Source: Pseudomonas guariconensis (GTDB lineage Bacteria; Pseudomonadota; Gammaproteobacteria; Pseudomonadales; Pseudomonadaceae). From it: a stretch of 64,000 nucleotides of DNA. Position numbers and translations under genes: made by a program. The DNA is taken from assembly GCF_900102675.1 (NCBI RefSeq), contig NZ_FMYX01000009.1, positions 1 to 64,000 of the forward strand. The letters are read 5' to 3'. Under the pieces are notes generated by a model. That model ran no database searches. It saw only the letters and a list, made by a program, of their open reading frames with translations, and was not told where the DNA came from. This document shows, piece after piece, positions 1-7,892 of this stretch. Within the stretch, counting starts at the first letter, position 1. Each line of letters begins with the position of its first letter.

Positions 1-68
1 AGTGAAACGATGCATCGCCGATGGTAGTGTGGGGCTTCCCCATGTGAGAGTAGGTCATCGTCAAGATT
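1..68 (+). rRNA. rrf: 5S rRNA, 3' part (5' end outside window)
   Basis: The first 68 bases match the 3' half of a Pseudomonas 5S rRNA as I recall it, ending in GGTCATCGTCAAG, which closes the terminal helix. The 5' half lies before the window. It is followed within ten bases by a strong terminator, so this is the end of an rRNA operon. Confidence 0.9.
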
Positions 69-76
69 CATTTCGC

Positions 77-117
77 AAAACCCCTATCTGCGTGAGCAGG
101 TAGGGGTTTTGTCTTTT
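77..117 (+). terminator. Rho-independent terminator of the rRNA operon
   Basis: AAAACCCCTATCTG and CAGGTAGGGGTTTT form a 14-pair stem (one G-U pair) around the loop CGTGAG. The stem runs into TTTTGTCTTTT. It closes the rRNA operon and stands between it and the convergent usp gene. Confidence 0.9.
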
Positions 118-167
118 GGGTCCCTGAAATAAACGCCTATACAAATCGCGTCGCTGCCCTGGCTCCG

Positions 168-1037
168 TCAGCCACGCGCCAGCTCTGCCAGGTGTGCGGT
201 CGCCTCTTCACTCTTGAGGACCAACACGTCCCCTTCCAAGGCGTCGAGAACCACTTCCGAAGTATTGCCAATCAAAGCACCGGAAATGCCTGTGCGGGCC
301 ACAGTACCCATGACGGTCACCACCGCATCGAGCTGTTTTTCGGTGTAAGGAATAAGAACGTCTGCCGGGCCTTCGGCAATGTGCAAGTGATCATCAGAAA
401 TACCGAATTCGGCCTGAAAGGCCGTGCAGGCTTCGCGATATCGCTGCTCGATGGTTTCGGAGAGCTGGTAAGTCGGGTCAGACGCCGAAAGCATGGGAGA
501 AGGGTGGGCGGCGATGACGTGCAGGTCACCCTTGGCCAGGCCGGCAATCGCATAGCCATGGTCGATGATGCTGGCATGTAGACGCCTGTGGTCTTCATCG
601 TTGTTGCCTACGTCCACTGCGGCAAGAATCGCGCCTCCCGTCCAGGGCCGCTCGTTCTTCACCATTAGGACTGCACAGGGGCAATACCGCAGAAGTTTCC
701 AATCGCTAGGGGTCAGCAGTGCCTTGCGCAGTGGATTGTCTGGCCGGTGCTCCTTGATGACCAGTTCGCAACCTTCGGCCTGCTGCACCTCGATGATGGA
801 TTCATGCAGGCTTTCATGCCAGGTCTGTTCATGGGTGATGTTGTCATACCCGTCATCGTGTAGCTGACTGCTCAGCAGGCTGAGTAGGGCACTGTGGTCC
901 TGGCGCTTGTCACACATTAGCAAGTGCATGCGTGCGCCTGTCACCCCGGCGATGAGCTTGGCGCGTGTCAAGGCGCGACTGTGGGCGTGTTCGGGGTCTA
1001 GGACGACGAGTATGCTGCGGACGGCTTGCATGGGCAT
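168..1037 (-). CDS. Universal stress protein, tandem UspA domains
   Basis: A cytoplasmic two-domain universal stress protein of 287-289 residues. Each half begins with a UspA first strand (SILVVLDPEH near residue 8, AILAAVDVGNN near 136). The second half ends with the nucleotide-loop type stretch MGTVARTGISGALIGNTSE. Tandem Usps of this size are common in pseudomonads and are linked to stress and oxygen limitation. The start is either ATG at 1037 or ATG at 1031. AAGGGAG lies 3 bases before the first and 9 before the second, so 1031 is quite possible. A candidate ANR-dependent promoter lies upstream (see 1099-1112). The gene is convergent with the rRNA operon and divergent from miaE. The binding partner is unknown. 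Confidence 0.88.
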   Translation of the reverse strand: MPMQAVRSILVVLDPEHAHSRALTRAKLIAGVTGARMHLLMCDKRQDHSALLSLLSSQLHDDGYDNITHEQTWHESLHESIIEVQQAEGCELVIKEHRPDNPLRKALLTPSDWKLLRYCPCAVLMVKNERPWTGGAILAAVDVGNNDEDHRRLHASIIDHGYAIAGLAKGDLHVIAAHPSPMLSASDPTYQLSETIEQRYREACTAFQAEFGISDDHLHIAEGPADVLIPYTEKQLDAVVTVMGTVARTGISGALIGNTSEVVLDALEGDVLVLKSEEATAHLAELARG

Positions 1038-1069
1038 TAACTCCCTTGGTAGGTGGCGGCCAATGGCTG

Positions 1070-1112
1070 ACTATAGTCAGCATCCCGCGCAGTGCCGCTT
1101 GATATGTATCAG
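1070..1112 (-). promoter_or_regulatory. ANR/FNR-type box plus -10 for the usp gene
   Basis: On the minus strand CTGATACATATCAA (1112-1099) matches the FNR/ANR consensus TTGAT-N4-ATCAA with one mismatch. A TATAGT -10 element (1075-1070) lies 23 bases downstream. This puts the box centre about 41-42 bases before the expected start of transcription, the class II activator position. That ANR controls it is inference. Confidence 0.6.
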
Positions 1113-1143
1113 CATAGTCGCTGGCGATCAGCGCCACCGCCGG

Positions 1144-1149
1144 TATAAT
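1144..1149 (+). promoter_or_regulatory. -10 element of miaE
   Basis: A perfect TATAAT lies 36 bases before the miaE start. The region where a -35 would sit (about 1121-1126) is poor, so the promoter may need an activator or be weak. Confidence 0.5.
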
Positions 1150-1184
1150 CGCCAATCCTGCCGTTGGCCTGTCGTTGTGAGCTT

Positions 1185-1802
1185 ATGTCCCTGATTCCTG
1201 AAATCGATGCCTTCCTGGGCTGTCCTACCCCCGACGCTTGGATCGAAGCGGCGCTCGCCGACCAGGAAACCTTGTTGATCGATCACAAAAACTGCGAGTT
1301 CAAGGCCGCCAGTACCGCGCTGAGCCTGATCGCCAAGTACAACACCCATCTTGACTTGATCAACATGATGTCGCGCCTGGCCCGTGAGGAGTTGGTGCAT
1401 CATGAGCAAGTCCTGCGCCTGATGAAGCGTCGTGGTGTTCCGTTGCGACCGGTGTCGGCGGGGCGTTATGCGTCCGGTCTGCGGCGCCTGGTGCGGGCTC
1501 ACGAACCTGTCAAGCTGGTCGATACGCTGGTGGTCGGTGCTTTCATCGAGGCCCGCAGTTGCGAGCGTTTCGCAGCGTTGGTACCGCACCTGGACGAAGA
1601 ACTCGGGACCTTCTATCACGGCCTGCTCAAGAGCGAAGCGCGCCATTACCAAGGCTACCTCAAGTTGGCCCACCAATATGGCGAGGCCACTGACATCGCC
1701 CGGGTCGTAGAACAGGTGCGTGAAGCCGAGGCGGAACTGATCAGTTCGCCAGATCAGGAACTGCGCTTCCACAGCGGTATCCCAATGGCCATGGCGGCCT
1801 GA
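1185..1802 (+). CDS. miaE: tRNA-(ms2io6A) hydroxylase MiaE
   Basis: MiaE is a non-haem diiron monooxygenase that uses O2 to hydroxylate the isopentenyl side chain of ms2i6A37 in tRNAs reading UNN codons. The 205-residue product has the family length. Likely diiron ligands are visible: E37-type residue in the HKNCEF helix, E68/E69 and H72 in REELVHHE, E122 in GAFIEARS, and E151/H154 in SEARHYQ. I chose ATG 1185 because the protein then begins MSLIPEIDAF as in the family; an in-frame TTG at 1164 is upstream. The Shine-Dalgarno is weak. It is monocistronic, divergent from usp and convergent with the DUF883 gene. Identification is firm. Confidence 0.95.
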   Translation: MSLIPEIDAFLGCPTPDAWIEAALADQETLLIDHKNCEFKAASTALSLIAKYNTHLDLINMMSRLAREELVHHEQVLRLMKRRGVPLRPVSAGRYASGLRRLVRAHEPVKLVDTLVVGAFIEARSCERFAALVPHLDEELGTFYHGLLKSEARHYQGYLKLAHQYGEATDIARVVEQVREAEAELISSPDQELRFHSGIPMAMAA

Positions 1803-1823
1803 GCGGTCCGGTGATCGGGCGAG

Positions 1824-2144
1824 TCAGCGTCGCTGGCCCAACACAAGGCCGATCACCAGCCCCACACCCGCAGAGATTGCCACCGTCTGCCATGGGTGTC
1901 CGCCCATATAGTGCTCGGCAGCTTCTATCGCAGGCTGTGCCTTGCCTCGCAGGGTATCCGCGGCCTGGCGTGCTTGGCGCAGCTTGAGGGCGACCTGTGC
2001 CCGTAACGTATCGGCCTCGTCCCCCACCAGCGCAGCACTGTCTTGGAGCAGACGCTCCGATTCTTCGATCAAGGCCTGCAGTTCGCTGAAAACCTGGTCC
2101 TTGATTTGTTCGTTGTCGCTGTGCGCGGCGATTTTCCTGGCCAT
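1824..2144 (-). CDS. DUF883 (ElaB/YqjD-type) membrane-anchored protein
   Basis: A 106-residue protein with a long charged helix (about residues 5-75) and one C-terminal membrane segment (about 85-103, ISAGVGLVIGLVLG) ending in GQRR. This is the ElaB/YqjD/YgaM layout. In E. coli, family members tether ribosomes to the inner membrane in stationary phase and are under RpoS; the same role here is inference. The motif HPWQTVAISAGVGLVIG is typical of the family. ATG 2144 has GAGGA eight bases upstream, and a longer frame to 2348 lacks such a site. The gene is divergent from the small gene at 2271. Confidence 0.88.
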   Translation of the reverse strand: MARKIAAHSDNEQIKDQVFSELQALIEESERLLQDSAALVGDEADTLRAQVALKLRQARQAADTLRGKAQPAIEAAEHYMGGHPWQTVAISAGVGLVIGLVLGQRR

Positions 2145-2270
2145 GAATGTGTCCTCGATCGTAGGGGGTTGAGCAATGGATGCCGCGCCGTGCGGAAAGT
2201 TGCCGCGGCGTAACGGTTGCTCGCCGCTACAGTGTAAGATAGCGGCCATTTTCAAGCGGTAGGTAATCCC

Positions 2271-2534
2271 ATGAGTTTCAATCTGGCCAACAGAAGCTTC
2301 GAGGAACGGGCACAGATCGAGGCAGAGAAGGCCCGGCTGTTCGAACATTGGCAGAACAACCTCGGCAAGGCTAAGGGCGAGGCTGCGCGGTTGATCGGTG
2401 AGAAGCCACGGCGCAAGAGCAAATGGGCGGAATGGGTTCGCGCCGAACTCGATGGCATGTCGCCCCCTGAGTTCGCCAACATGGTGCGCAGCGAAGTCAA
2501 CAAGATGATGGCCGCGGCCAGCAGCAATCGCTGA
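2271..2534 (+). CDS. Small conserved-looking protein of unknown function
   Basis: An 87-residue basic, helical, cytoplasmic protein with no signal peptide or membrane segment. It opens with MSFNLANRSFEERAQ and has a Lys/Arg-rich centre (EKPRRKSKW) before a C-terminal helix ending AAASSNR. AGGT lies seven bases before the ATG, and third positions are GC-rich as in neighbouring real genes. I do not recognise the family. It stands alone between the divergent DUF883 gene and the convergent lipoprotein gene. Confidence 0.7.
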   Translation: MSFNLANRSFEERAQIEAEKARLFEHWQNNLGKAKGEAARLIGEKPRRKSKWAEWVRAELDGMSPPEFANMVRSEVNKMMAAASSNR

Positions 2535-2552
2535 GCCACACCGCCTGCGCGA

Positions 2553-3032
2553 TCACCAGGTCGCGCTACCGACAGTGGGCGGGTCGAGCTTGCCCTTGTC
2601 GGTGAAGCGCACGGTCCCTAAGGGGCCGCCAGCCATCTTGCCCTGCAGCACGTAGGGCAACCCTTGCAGTGAGCCCAGCCTTCCCAAACCATAGGCTTGG
2701 CGCACCATCGCAAAGGCCGTGACGCTCATGGGCACGACGATGACCGCTTCGTCGTAGCGGCCAATGTGCCCCTTCTGATCGCTGACCCCGGCAGCCAGGG
2801 GCTGGCCGTTGACCTCAAGCTTGAGCGCAATGCCGTTGAAATCGACAGGCGCCTCGTTGGGATTTTGCACACGGATTTTCACTGCCATGCGCAATTCAAG
2901 CTCCGCGGACGGCAGTGGTTCGATCCCGACGACGCTGATGTTCAATGGATCACGCGCCTGGAACAGGGCGCAGGCATTGAGGGTGAAGGCCAACAGGGCA
3001 ATCAGCCAGAATCGGAGGCGGCGAGTGGTCAT
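2553..3032 (-). CDS. LEA type 2 / WHy-domain lipoprotein
   Basis: A 159-residue predicted lipoprotein. The signal peptide MTTRRLRFWLIALLAFTLNA ends at a lipobox (LNAC), with Cys at residue 21. The rest (about 28-155) resembles the water-stress and hypersensitive-response (LEA14-like) fold: DPLNISVVGIEPLP opening, then RVQNPNEAPVDFNGIALKLEVNG. Pseudomonads carry several such proteins, thought to lie in the envelope and help in desiccation or stress; this is family knowledge. ATG 3032 has AAGG eight bases upstream, and a GTG-type extension to 3074 would spoil the signal peptide. Confidence 0.85.
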   Translation of the reverse strand: MTTRRLRFWLIALLAFTLNACALFQARDPLNISVVGIEPLPSAELELRMAVKIRVQNPNEAPVDFNGIALKLEVNGQPLAAGVSDQKGHIGRYDEAVIVVPMSVTAFAMVRQAYGLGRLGSLQGLPYVLQGKMAGGPLGTVRFTDKGKLDPPTVGSATW

Positions 3033-3122
3033 GGCAATGGCCTTGGCGTAACGGTCAAGCCCGCAGTGTGGCAAAAGGGTGCAGGCGTTGAAAGACCCTC
3101 TGTACAGAGTCCTCCGAAAGAC

Positions 3123-4013
3123 TCAGGCGAAGGCCTCCCGCAGGTCTTCGGCAAAGGCTTGCTGCGCCTCACCCGGTGCTTGTGCACGATGCCGGGCGAG
3201 GGTAAAGAGCACGCTGAAATCCAGGCCCGGATCCAACGCCCGTAGCAGCCCGCGCGTCTCCCAGGGCGCGGCGCAATGGAGGGGCAGGTAGCCGATGTGG
3301 CGCCCCGAAAGGATGAACGTCAAGGCACTGTCGATCTGCTCGGCCAAGGCAGAGCTGCGTCGGCTCTGGAAGGGCTCACCCGCTTTGAGGAAGCGGTAGG
3401 GGTGGCGGACCTGGTCAGCTTCGAGCAACTCCTCCGCCGACACCTGCATAACTGCGAACAACGGGTGTCCCTGACCGCAATACAGCCGTTGGGTTTCGTT
3501 GAACAGCGGCTGGTAATCGAACGCAGCCTGGCTACCGGAGAAGTAGCTGATGGCGTAGTCCAGGCGCTGCTCGAGAAGCAGCCGCTCGAGCTCAGCCGGC
3601 GGCGCGCTGATCAACTCCAGTTGCACCGACTCCTCGCGTTGGCGAAAGCGTGCGATGGCATTGGCCAGACGAAGCGTGACGCTGGCGTCCTGGTTCTCGG
3701 CCATGCCGATGCGTACAGACCCCAGCAGCCGTCCGCCTACACCATTGGCCTGCTGACGGAACTGCTCGATCTGGACCAGCAACTCCCGGGTAGCCTTGAG
3801 CAGCAACTCGCCTTTTTCGGTCAGGCGAAATCCACCCTTGCCACGACTGCACAGGCGGTATCCCAGGCGGGTTTCGAGGCGCCCCATCTGCTGACTGATG
3901 CTGGGCTGGCTCAGGCCCAGCACGCCTTGGGCGGCACTGAAGCCGCCGGCCTCGACTACAGTGACGAACAGCCTCAGCAGGTGCAGGTCTGGGTCGTGCA
4001 GTTGTCCGAGCAT
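3123..4013 (-). CDS. LysR-family transcriptional regulator
   Basis: A 296-residue LysR regulator: winged HTH in residues 8-67 (FSAAQGVLGLSQPSISQQMGRLE) and an effector-binding domain from about 95 to the end. It is divergent from the polyamine-binding protein and agmatinase genes, with about 100 bases between the starts. The usual LysR logic therefore suggests it controls them and senses a polyamine, agmatine or a related compound. The ligand cannot be read from sequence. Family membership is sure; the target is inference. Confidence 0.92.
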   Translation of the reverse strand: MLGQLHDPDLHLLRLFVTVVEAGGFSAAQGVLGLSQPSISQQMGRLETRLGYRLCSRGKGGFRLTEKGELLLKATRELLVQIEQFRQQANGVGGRLLGSVRIGMAENQDASVTLRLANAIARFRQREESVQLELISAPPAELERLLLEQRLDYAISYFSGSQAAFDYQPLFNETQRLYCGQGHPLFAVMQVSAEELLEADQVRHPYRFLKAGEPFQSRRSSALAEQIDSALTFILSGRHIGYLPLHCAAPWETRGLLRALDPGLDFSVLFTLARHRAQAPGEAQQAFAEDLREAFA

Positions 4014-4115
4014 TACATCACTCCTGGTGAATGTCAGCTTTGCAAACTTGCGATTTTTTCAATGTAACCCGGCTGGCATGCTGACGGCATCCACTCATTT
4101 GCCGAGGTGTTCGCC

Positions 4116-5195
4116 ATGCGTCGATCGCTGTGTCTGCTGTCCCTGGTCCTGGCTTTGCCGCTCCAGGCCGAAGAGAAGGTCGTCAACCTCTACAGCTGGG
4201 CCGACTATGTCGCGGAGTCGACGCTCAAGCGATTCGAGCAGCAGACCGGTTACAAGGTGCGCTATGACACCTTCGACACGCCCGAAGTACTGGAGACCAA
4301 ACTGCTCACCGGCGGTAGCGGCTATGACGTGGTGGTGCCTTCATCCACGGTTCTGGCCAGGGCCCTCAAGGCCAATGCGTTGCAGCCCTTGCAGGCCCAG
4401 GAAATGCCCGGGTACAGCAACCTCGACCCGGATATGCTGGCCAAGCTGGCCGAGACCGATCCCGGCAATCGCTATGCGGTGCCCTACACCTGGGGCACCC
4501 TGGGGTTGGGTGTGAATGTCGAGGCGGTGCGAGAACGTCTGGGGGACGTACCGCTGGACAGCCTTGATCTGCTGTTCAAACCCGAATACGCCAGTCGCCT
4601 CAAAGGCTGTGGCATCGCCTTGCCCGACTCGCCTCAGGAAGTGATCGGGGTAACCCTCAATTACCTGGGCAAAGACCCATACAGCCAGAGCAAGGCCGAT
4701 CTGGATGCCGCTCAGGCTTTGCTACGTCAGTTGCAGCCCTCGGTGAGCTACGTGGCCAACGGCCGGCAGATCAATGACCTGGCCAACGGCAGCGTATGCC
4801 TGGCGTTGACCTACAACGGCGATGCGGCGATGGCTGCTGACCAGGCGCGTCGTGCCGGCAAGGCCTTCGAAGTGATCTACCGCATCCCGCGCGAGGGAAC
4901 GTTGGTCTGGCAGGATAATTTGGTCATCCCCAAGGACGCCCCGCACCCGGAGGCTGCTCGCGCCTTCATCGCCTTCATGCTGCGTCCTGAATCCGTGGCC
5001 GAACTGACCAACACGCTGTTCTTTGCCAATGCCAACCGGGCTGCCACGCCACTGGTGGACGATGCCGTGCGCAACGACCCGGACATCTACCCATCCGCCG
5101 AGGTCCGCCAGCGTTTGTATGGCGACCGCGGCATGGCGCTGTCCGACTTGCGCCAGCGCAATCGGATGTGGACTGCGTTTCGCAGCCGTCAGTAA
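4116..5195 (+). CDS. Polyamine ABC transporter periplasmic binding protein (PotF/SpuD type)
   Basis: A 359-residue periplasmic solute-binding protein with signal peptide MRRSLCLLSLVLALPLQA. The mature start VVNLYSWADYVAESTLKRFE and the TGYKVRYDTFDTPEVLETKLL stretch are hallmarks of the PotF/PotD/SpuD spermidine-putrescine family. ATG 4116 has GAGG eight bases before it; the in-frame GTG 4107 overlaps that site. The stop is 28 bases before the agmatinase start, so the two are co-transcribed. No permease or ATPase gene is nearby. The protein must use components encoded elsewhere or act as a sensor. The ligand (putrescine, spermidine or agmatine) is not determined. Confidence 0.9.
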   Translation: MRRSLCLLSLVLALPLQAEEKVVNLYSWADYVAESTLKRFEQQTGYKVRYDTFDTPEVLETKLLTGGSGYDVVVPSSTVLARALKANALQPLQAQEMPGYSNLDPDMLAKLAETDPGNRYAVPYTWGTLGLGVNVEAVRERLGDVPLDSLDLLFKPEYASRLKGCGIALPDSPQEVIGVTLNYLGKDPYSQSKADLDAAQALLRQLQPSVSYVANGRQINDLANGSVCLALTYNGDAAMAADQARRAGKAFEVIYRIPREGTLVWQDNLVIPKDAPHPEAARAFIAFMLRPESVAELTNTLFFANANRAATPLVDDAVRNDPDIYPSAEVRQRLYGDRGMALSDLRQRNRMWTAFRSRQ

Positions 5196-5222
5196 CGAAC
5201 AATGACAACCAGGAGCTTGACC

Positions 5223-6188
5223 GTGGAACACGCCCATAACAATGACCAGGCCATGACCCGCGATAGCCTTTACGGCACTGCCGCGGAAAGCACCTACGCC
5301 GGCATTACCAGTTTTTCTCGGCGCCGCTATAGCCGTGACCTGCGCGGCGTCGATGTGGTGGTCAGCGGTGTGCCGTTCGATACCGCCACCAGCAACCGTC
5401 CTGGCGCCCGCTTCGGGCCGCGGGCCATCCGCGCCGCCTCGGTGCAGCAGGCCTGGGCCAGACATTGGCCGTGGACGTTCGACCCCTTCGATCATCTGGC
5501 GGTGATCGACTATGGCGATTGCGCTTTCGACAGTGGTACACCCGAGTCGGTCCCGGCCAGCATCGAGGCCCATGCCAGGCAGATCCTCGACGCTGGGTGC
5601 GCCATGTTGACCCTCGGGGGCGATCATTTCATCAGTTACCCGCTGCTCAAGGCCCATGCCGAGCGCCACGGAGCTTTGGCGCTGATCCACTTCGACGCGC
5701 ACAGCGATACCTGGCCGGACGAGGAGGGCAAGCGTATCGATCATGGCACCATGTTCTGGCACGCAGCCCGTGAGGGGCTGGTAGACCCCTCCTGTTCCGT
5801 GCAGATCGGTTTGCGCACCACCAATGACGACACCCAGGGTTTTGCCATCCTCGACGCGCGCCAGGTGCACCGTCAGGGCACCGAGGCTGTGATCGCGGCG
5901 ATCCGCCAGCGGGTGGGAGATCGACCGGTGTATCTCACGTTCGACATCGACTGCCTCGATCCTGCGTTCGCACCTGGCACGGGTACGCCGGTCTGTGGCG
6001 GCCTGAGCACGGTGCAGGCGCTGGAGATCCTGGGCGGGCTGCGCGGCATCAACTTGGTGGGGATGGACATGGTGGAAGTGGCGCCGGCTTATGACCACGC
6101 TGACATCACCGCCTTGGCTGGCGCCACGCTGGCCATGGAGATGCTTTGCCTGTATGCCGCTCGGCACAAGGTCGACGCCAAGGTTTGA
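5223..6188 (+). CDS. speB: Agmatinase (agmatine ureohydrolase)
   Basis: Agmatinase hydrolyses agmatine to putrescine and urea using two Mn ions. The 321-residue product has the ureohydrolase metal motifs: LGGDHF, HFDAHSDTW, and TFDIDCLDPAFAPGTGTP. It follows E. coli SpeB closely along its length (GVPFDTATSNRPGARFGPRAIR; VGMDMVEVAPAYD). GTG 5223 is preferred because AGGAG lies seven bases before it; ATG 5202 has no ribosome site. It forms an operon with the polyamine-binding protein. Related enzymes acting on guanidinobutyrate or guanidinopropionate exist in pseudomonads, so the exact substrate is likely but not certain. Confidence 0.88.
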   Translation: MEHAHNNDQAMTRDSLYGTAAESTYAGITSFSRRRYSRDLRGVDVVVSGVPFDTATSNRPGARFGPRAIRAASVQQAWARHWPWTFDPFDHLAVIDYGDCAFDSGTPESVPASIEAHARQILDAGCAMLTLGGDHFISYPLLKAHAERHGALALIHFDAHSDTWPDEEGKRIDHGTMFWHAAREGLVDPSCSVQIGLRTTNDDTQGFAILDARQVHRQGTEAVIAAIRQRVGDRPVYLTFDIDCLDPAFAPGTGTPVCGGLSTVQALEILGGLRGINLVGMDMVEVAPAYDHADITALAGATLAMEMLCLYAARHKVDAKV

Positions 6189-6246
6189 GCAGCTCGATCA
6201 AGGCCGCTCGCGCCATTGAGCGATGAGTGGTTCTTGTGTCGCGAAA

Positions 6247-6270
6247 GCCCAGCGGGGCAATCCCCTGGGC
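6247..6270. terminator. Possible terminator hairpin after speB
   Basis: GCCCAGCGGGG and CCCCTGGGC pair with one bulged C around CAAT, about 60 bases after the speB stop. There is no T-run, so it may only be a stabilising 3' hairpin. Confidence 0.35.
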
Positions 6271-6383
6271 TCATACTGAAACATCAGGAAACCTCTCTCC
6301 CTGGATTCGCACTTTTGCCGCGAACCTGTCGCGTCTTAGGCTATCCAACGCTTTAGCGCGCGGTTGCGTATAGGAGGTGGAGC

Positions 6384-6704
6384 ATGAATCCCACGATATC
6401 CGCTCTGGTTATCGGCCTTTCGCTGAGTCTGCCACTGTCGGCCGCACCGTTCCCCGAACCGTTGCTCATTGCCGCCGACCGCAACAATCCCTACAACAGC
6501 CCGATCCAGCGCGCCAACCCCAATAGTCGCCAAGGCAGCATGCAGGCCACACCTCCGGTCCGCGGGCCGTCCACTCAGCCGATCATCCGGCCTCCAACGC
6601 TGGACAACCGTGGCATAGGCAATGGCGATAACCTGCGGCGCGAGCAGCAAAGCCCGAACCTGGAACCTACTCGGCCGCCGCGTGATAACCAACGCGCGCC
6701 CTGA
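6384..6704 (+). CDS. Small secreted Pro/Asn/Arg-rich protein, unknown function
   Basis: A 106-residue protein with a clear signal peptide (MNPTISALVIGLSLSLPLSA, cut near AAP). The mature part has low complexity and is rich in Pro, Asn, Gln and Arg (NNPYNSPIQRANPNSRQG; PPTLDNRGIGNGDN). No domain is recognised; it looks intrinsically disordered and periplasmic or secreted. A strong TAGGAGGTGGAG lies just before the ATG. It ends 22 bases before the PQQ-type dehydrogenase gene and is probably co-transcribed with it. Confidence 0.75.
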   Translation: MNPTISALVIGLSLSLPLSAAPFPEPLLIAADRNNPYNSPIQRANPNSRQGSMQATPPVRGPSTQPIIRPPTLDNRGIGNGDNLRREQQSPNLEPTRPPRDNQRAP

Positions 6705-6726
6705 GCCCCACTGGAAGGAACCGAGC

Positions 6727-7866
6727 ATGAACCGTAGAACCTGGCTGGCCACCTTCGCCCTGATACCCCTGTTGGCCCAAGCGGCCCCTGAACAGCGCTT
6801 GCCCAGCGAGGAGGGGCAACTGACGGTCAGCACGATTGCCGAAGGTTTGCGCAACCCCTGGGCCTTGGCCTTTTTGCCAGGCGGCCAGGGCATGCTGGTG
6901 ACCGAGCGCTCCGGCAACCTGCGCGTGGTCAGTGCCGAGGGCAAGGTCGGTCCGCCACTGAGCGGTGTGCCTGTGGTCTGGGCCCAGGGGCAAGGCGGAC
7001 TGCTTGATGTGGTGCTGTCCCCCGAGTTCACCAAGGACCGCACGATATACCTCTCCTATGCCGAGCAAGGCGCCGACGGCAAGGCCGGTACCGCGGTCGG
7101 TCGTGGGCAGCTGTCCCAGGATCTCGCCCGGTTGGAGCATTTCACGGTGATCTTCCGCCAGCAGCCGAAGCTCTCTGAAGGCATCCACTTCGGCTCACGC
7201 CTGGTATTCGACCGTGACGGCTATCTCTTTATCGCGTTGGGTGAGAACAACCAGCGTGCCACTGCTCAGGACTTGGATAAACTCCAAGGGAAGATCGTAC
7301 GTATCCTCCCGGATGGCGAAATTCCCAAGGACAACCCTTTCGTCGGTCAGGCCAATGTGCGGCCCGAAATTTGGTCCTTTGGCCATCGCAACCAGCAGGG
7401 TGCCGCGCTCAACCCTTGGACTGGCAAGCTCTGGACTCACGAGCACGGGCCCCGGGGCGGTGACGAGATCAACATCCCTGAGCCCGGCAAGAACTACGGC
7501 TGGCCTATCGCGACCCATGGAATCAACTACTCGCTGTTACCGATCCCCGAAGCCAAGGGCCAGCACGTGGAGGGCACCCAGCCCCCCCATCATGTCTGGG
7601 AAAAGTCGCCCGCCATCAGCGGCATGGCGTTCTATGACAGCCCGACCTTCAAGGCCTGGGACCACAACCTGTTCATCGGTGCCCTGGCTACCCAGGAGCT
7701 GATTCGCTTGCAGCTCAAGGGTGACAAGATCGTGCATGAGGAGCGCCTGCTGGGTGAGCTCAAGGCGCGCATCCGAGACGTGCGGGTCGGGCCGGATGGT
7801 TATCTGTACGTGTTGACCGATGCGAAGGACGGGGCGCTGCTCAAGGTGGGATTGAGCGAAGACTGA
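6727..7866 (+). CDS. Periplasmic PQQ-dependent aldose sugar dehydrogenase (YliI/Asd type)
   Basis: A 379-residue periplasmic six-bladed beta-propeller quinoprotein of the soluble glucose dehydrogenase family. The signal peptide is MNRRTWLATFALIPLLAQAA. Family signatures include EGLRNPWALAFLPGG near the N-terminus, GSRLVFDRDGYLFIALGE, IWSFGHRNQQGAALNPWTG and HEHGPRGGDEINIPEPGKNY. These carry the catalytic His region and the Ca/PQQ contacts of the family. It oxidises aldoses with PQQ; the substrate range is not defined by sequence. ATG 6727 has AGGA seven bases before it; a longer frame starting 6622 overlaps the previous gene and lacks a signal peptide at its start. Confidence 0.92.
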   Translation: MNRRTWLATFALIPLLAQAAPEQRLPSEEGQLTVSTIAEGLRNPWALAFLPGGQGMLVTERSGNLRVVSAEGKVGPPLSGVPVVWAQGQGGLLDVVLSPEFTKDRTIYLSYAEQGADGKAGTAVGRGQLSQDLARLEHFTVIFRQQPKLSEGIHFGSRLVFDRDGYLFIALGENNQRATAQDLDKLQGKIVRILPDGEIPKDNPFVGQANVRPEIWSFGHRNQQGAALNPWTGKLWTHEHGPRGGDEINIPEPGKNYGWPIATHGINYSLLPIPEAKGQHVEGTQPPHHVWEKSPAISGMAFYDSPTFKAWDHNLFIGALATQELIRLQLKGDKIVHEERLLGELKARIRDVRVGPDGYLYVLTDAKDGALLKVGLSED

Positions 7867-7892
7867 CGGGCGTTTGCCCCCAGCAAGCCCGA

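Noticed and set aside
1164..1184. TTG start for miaE
   Set aside because: The ATG at 1185 matches the family N-terminus, and the extension adds residues unlike the family.
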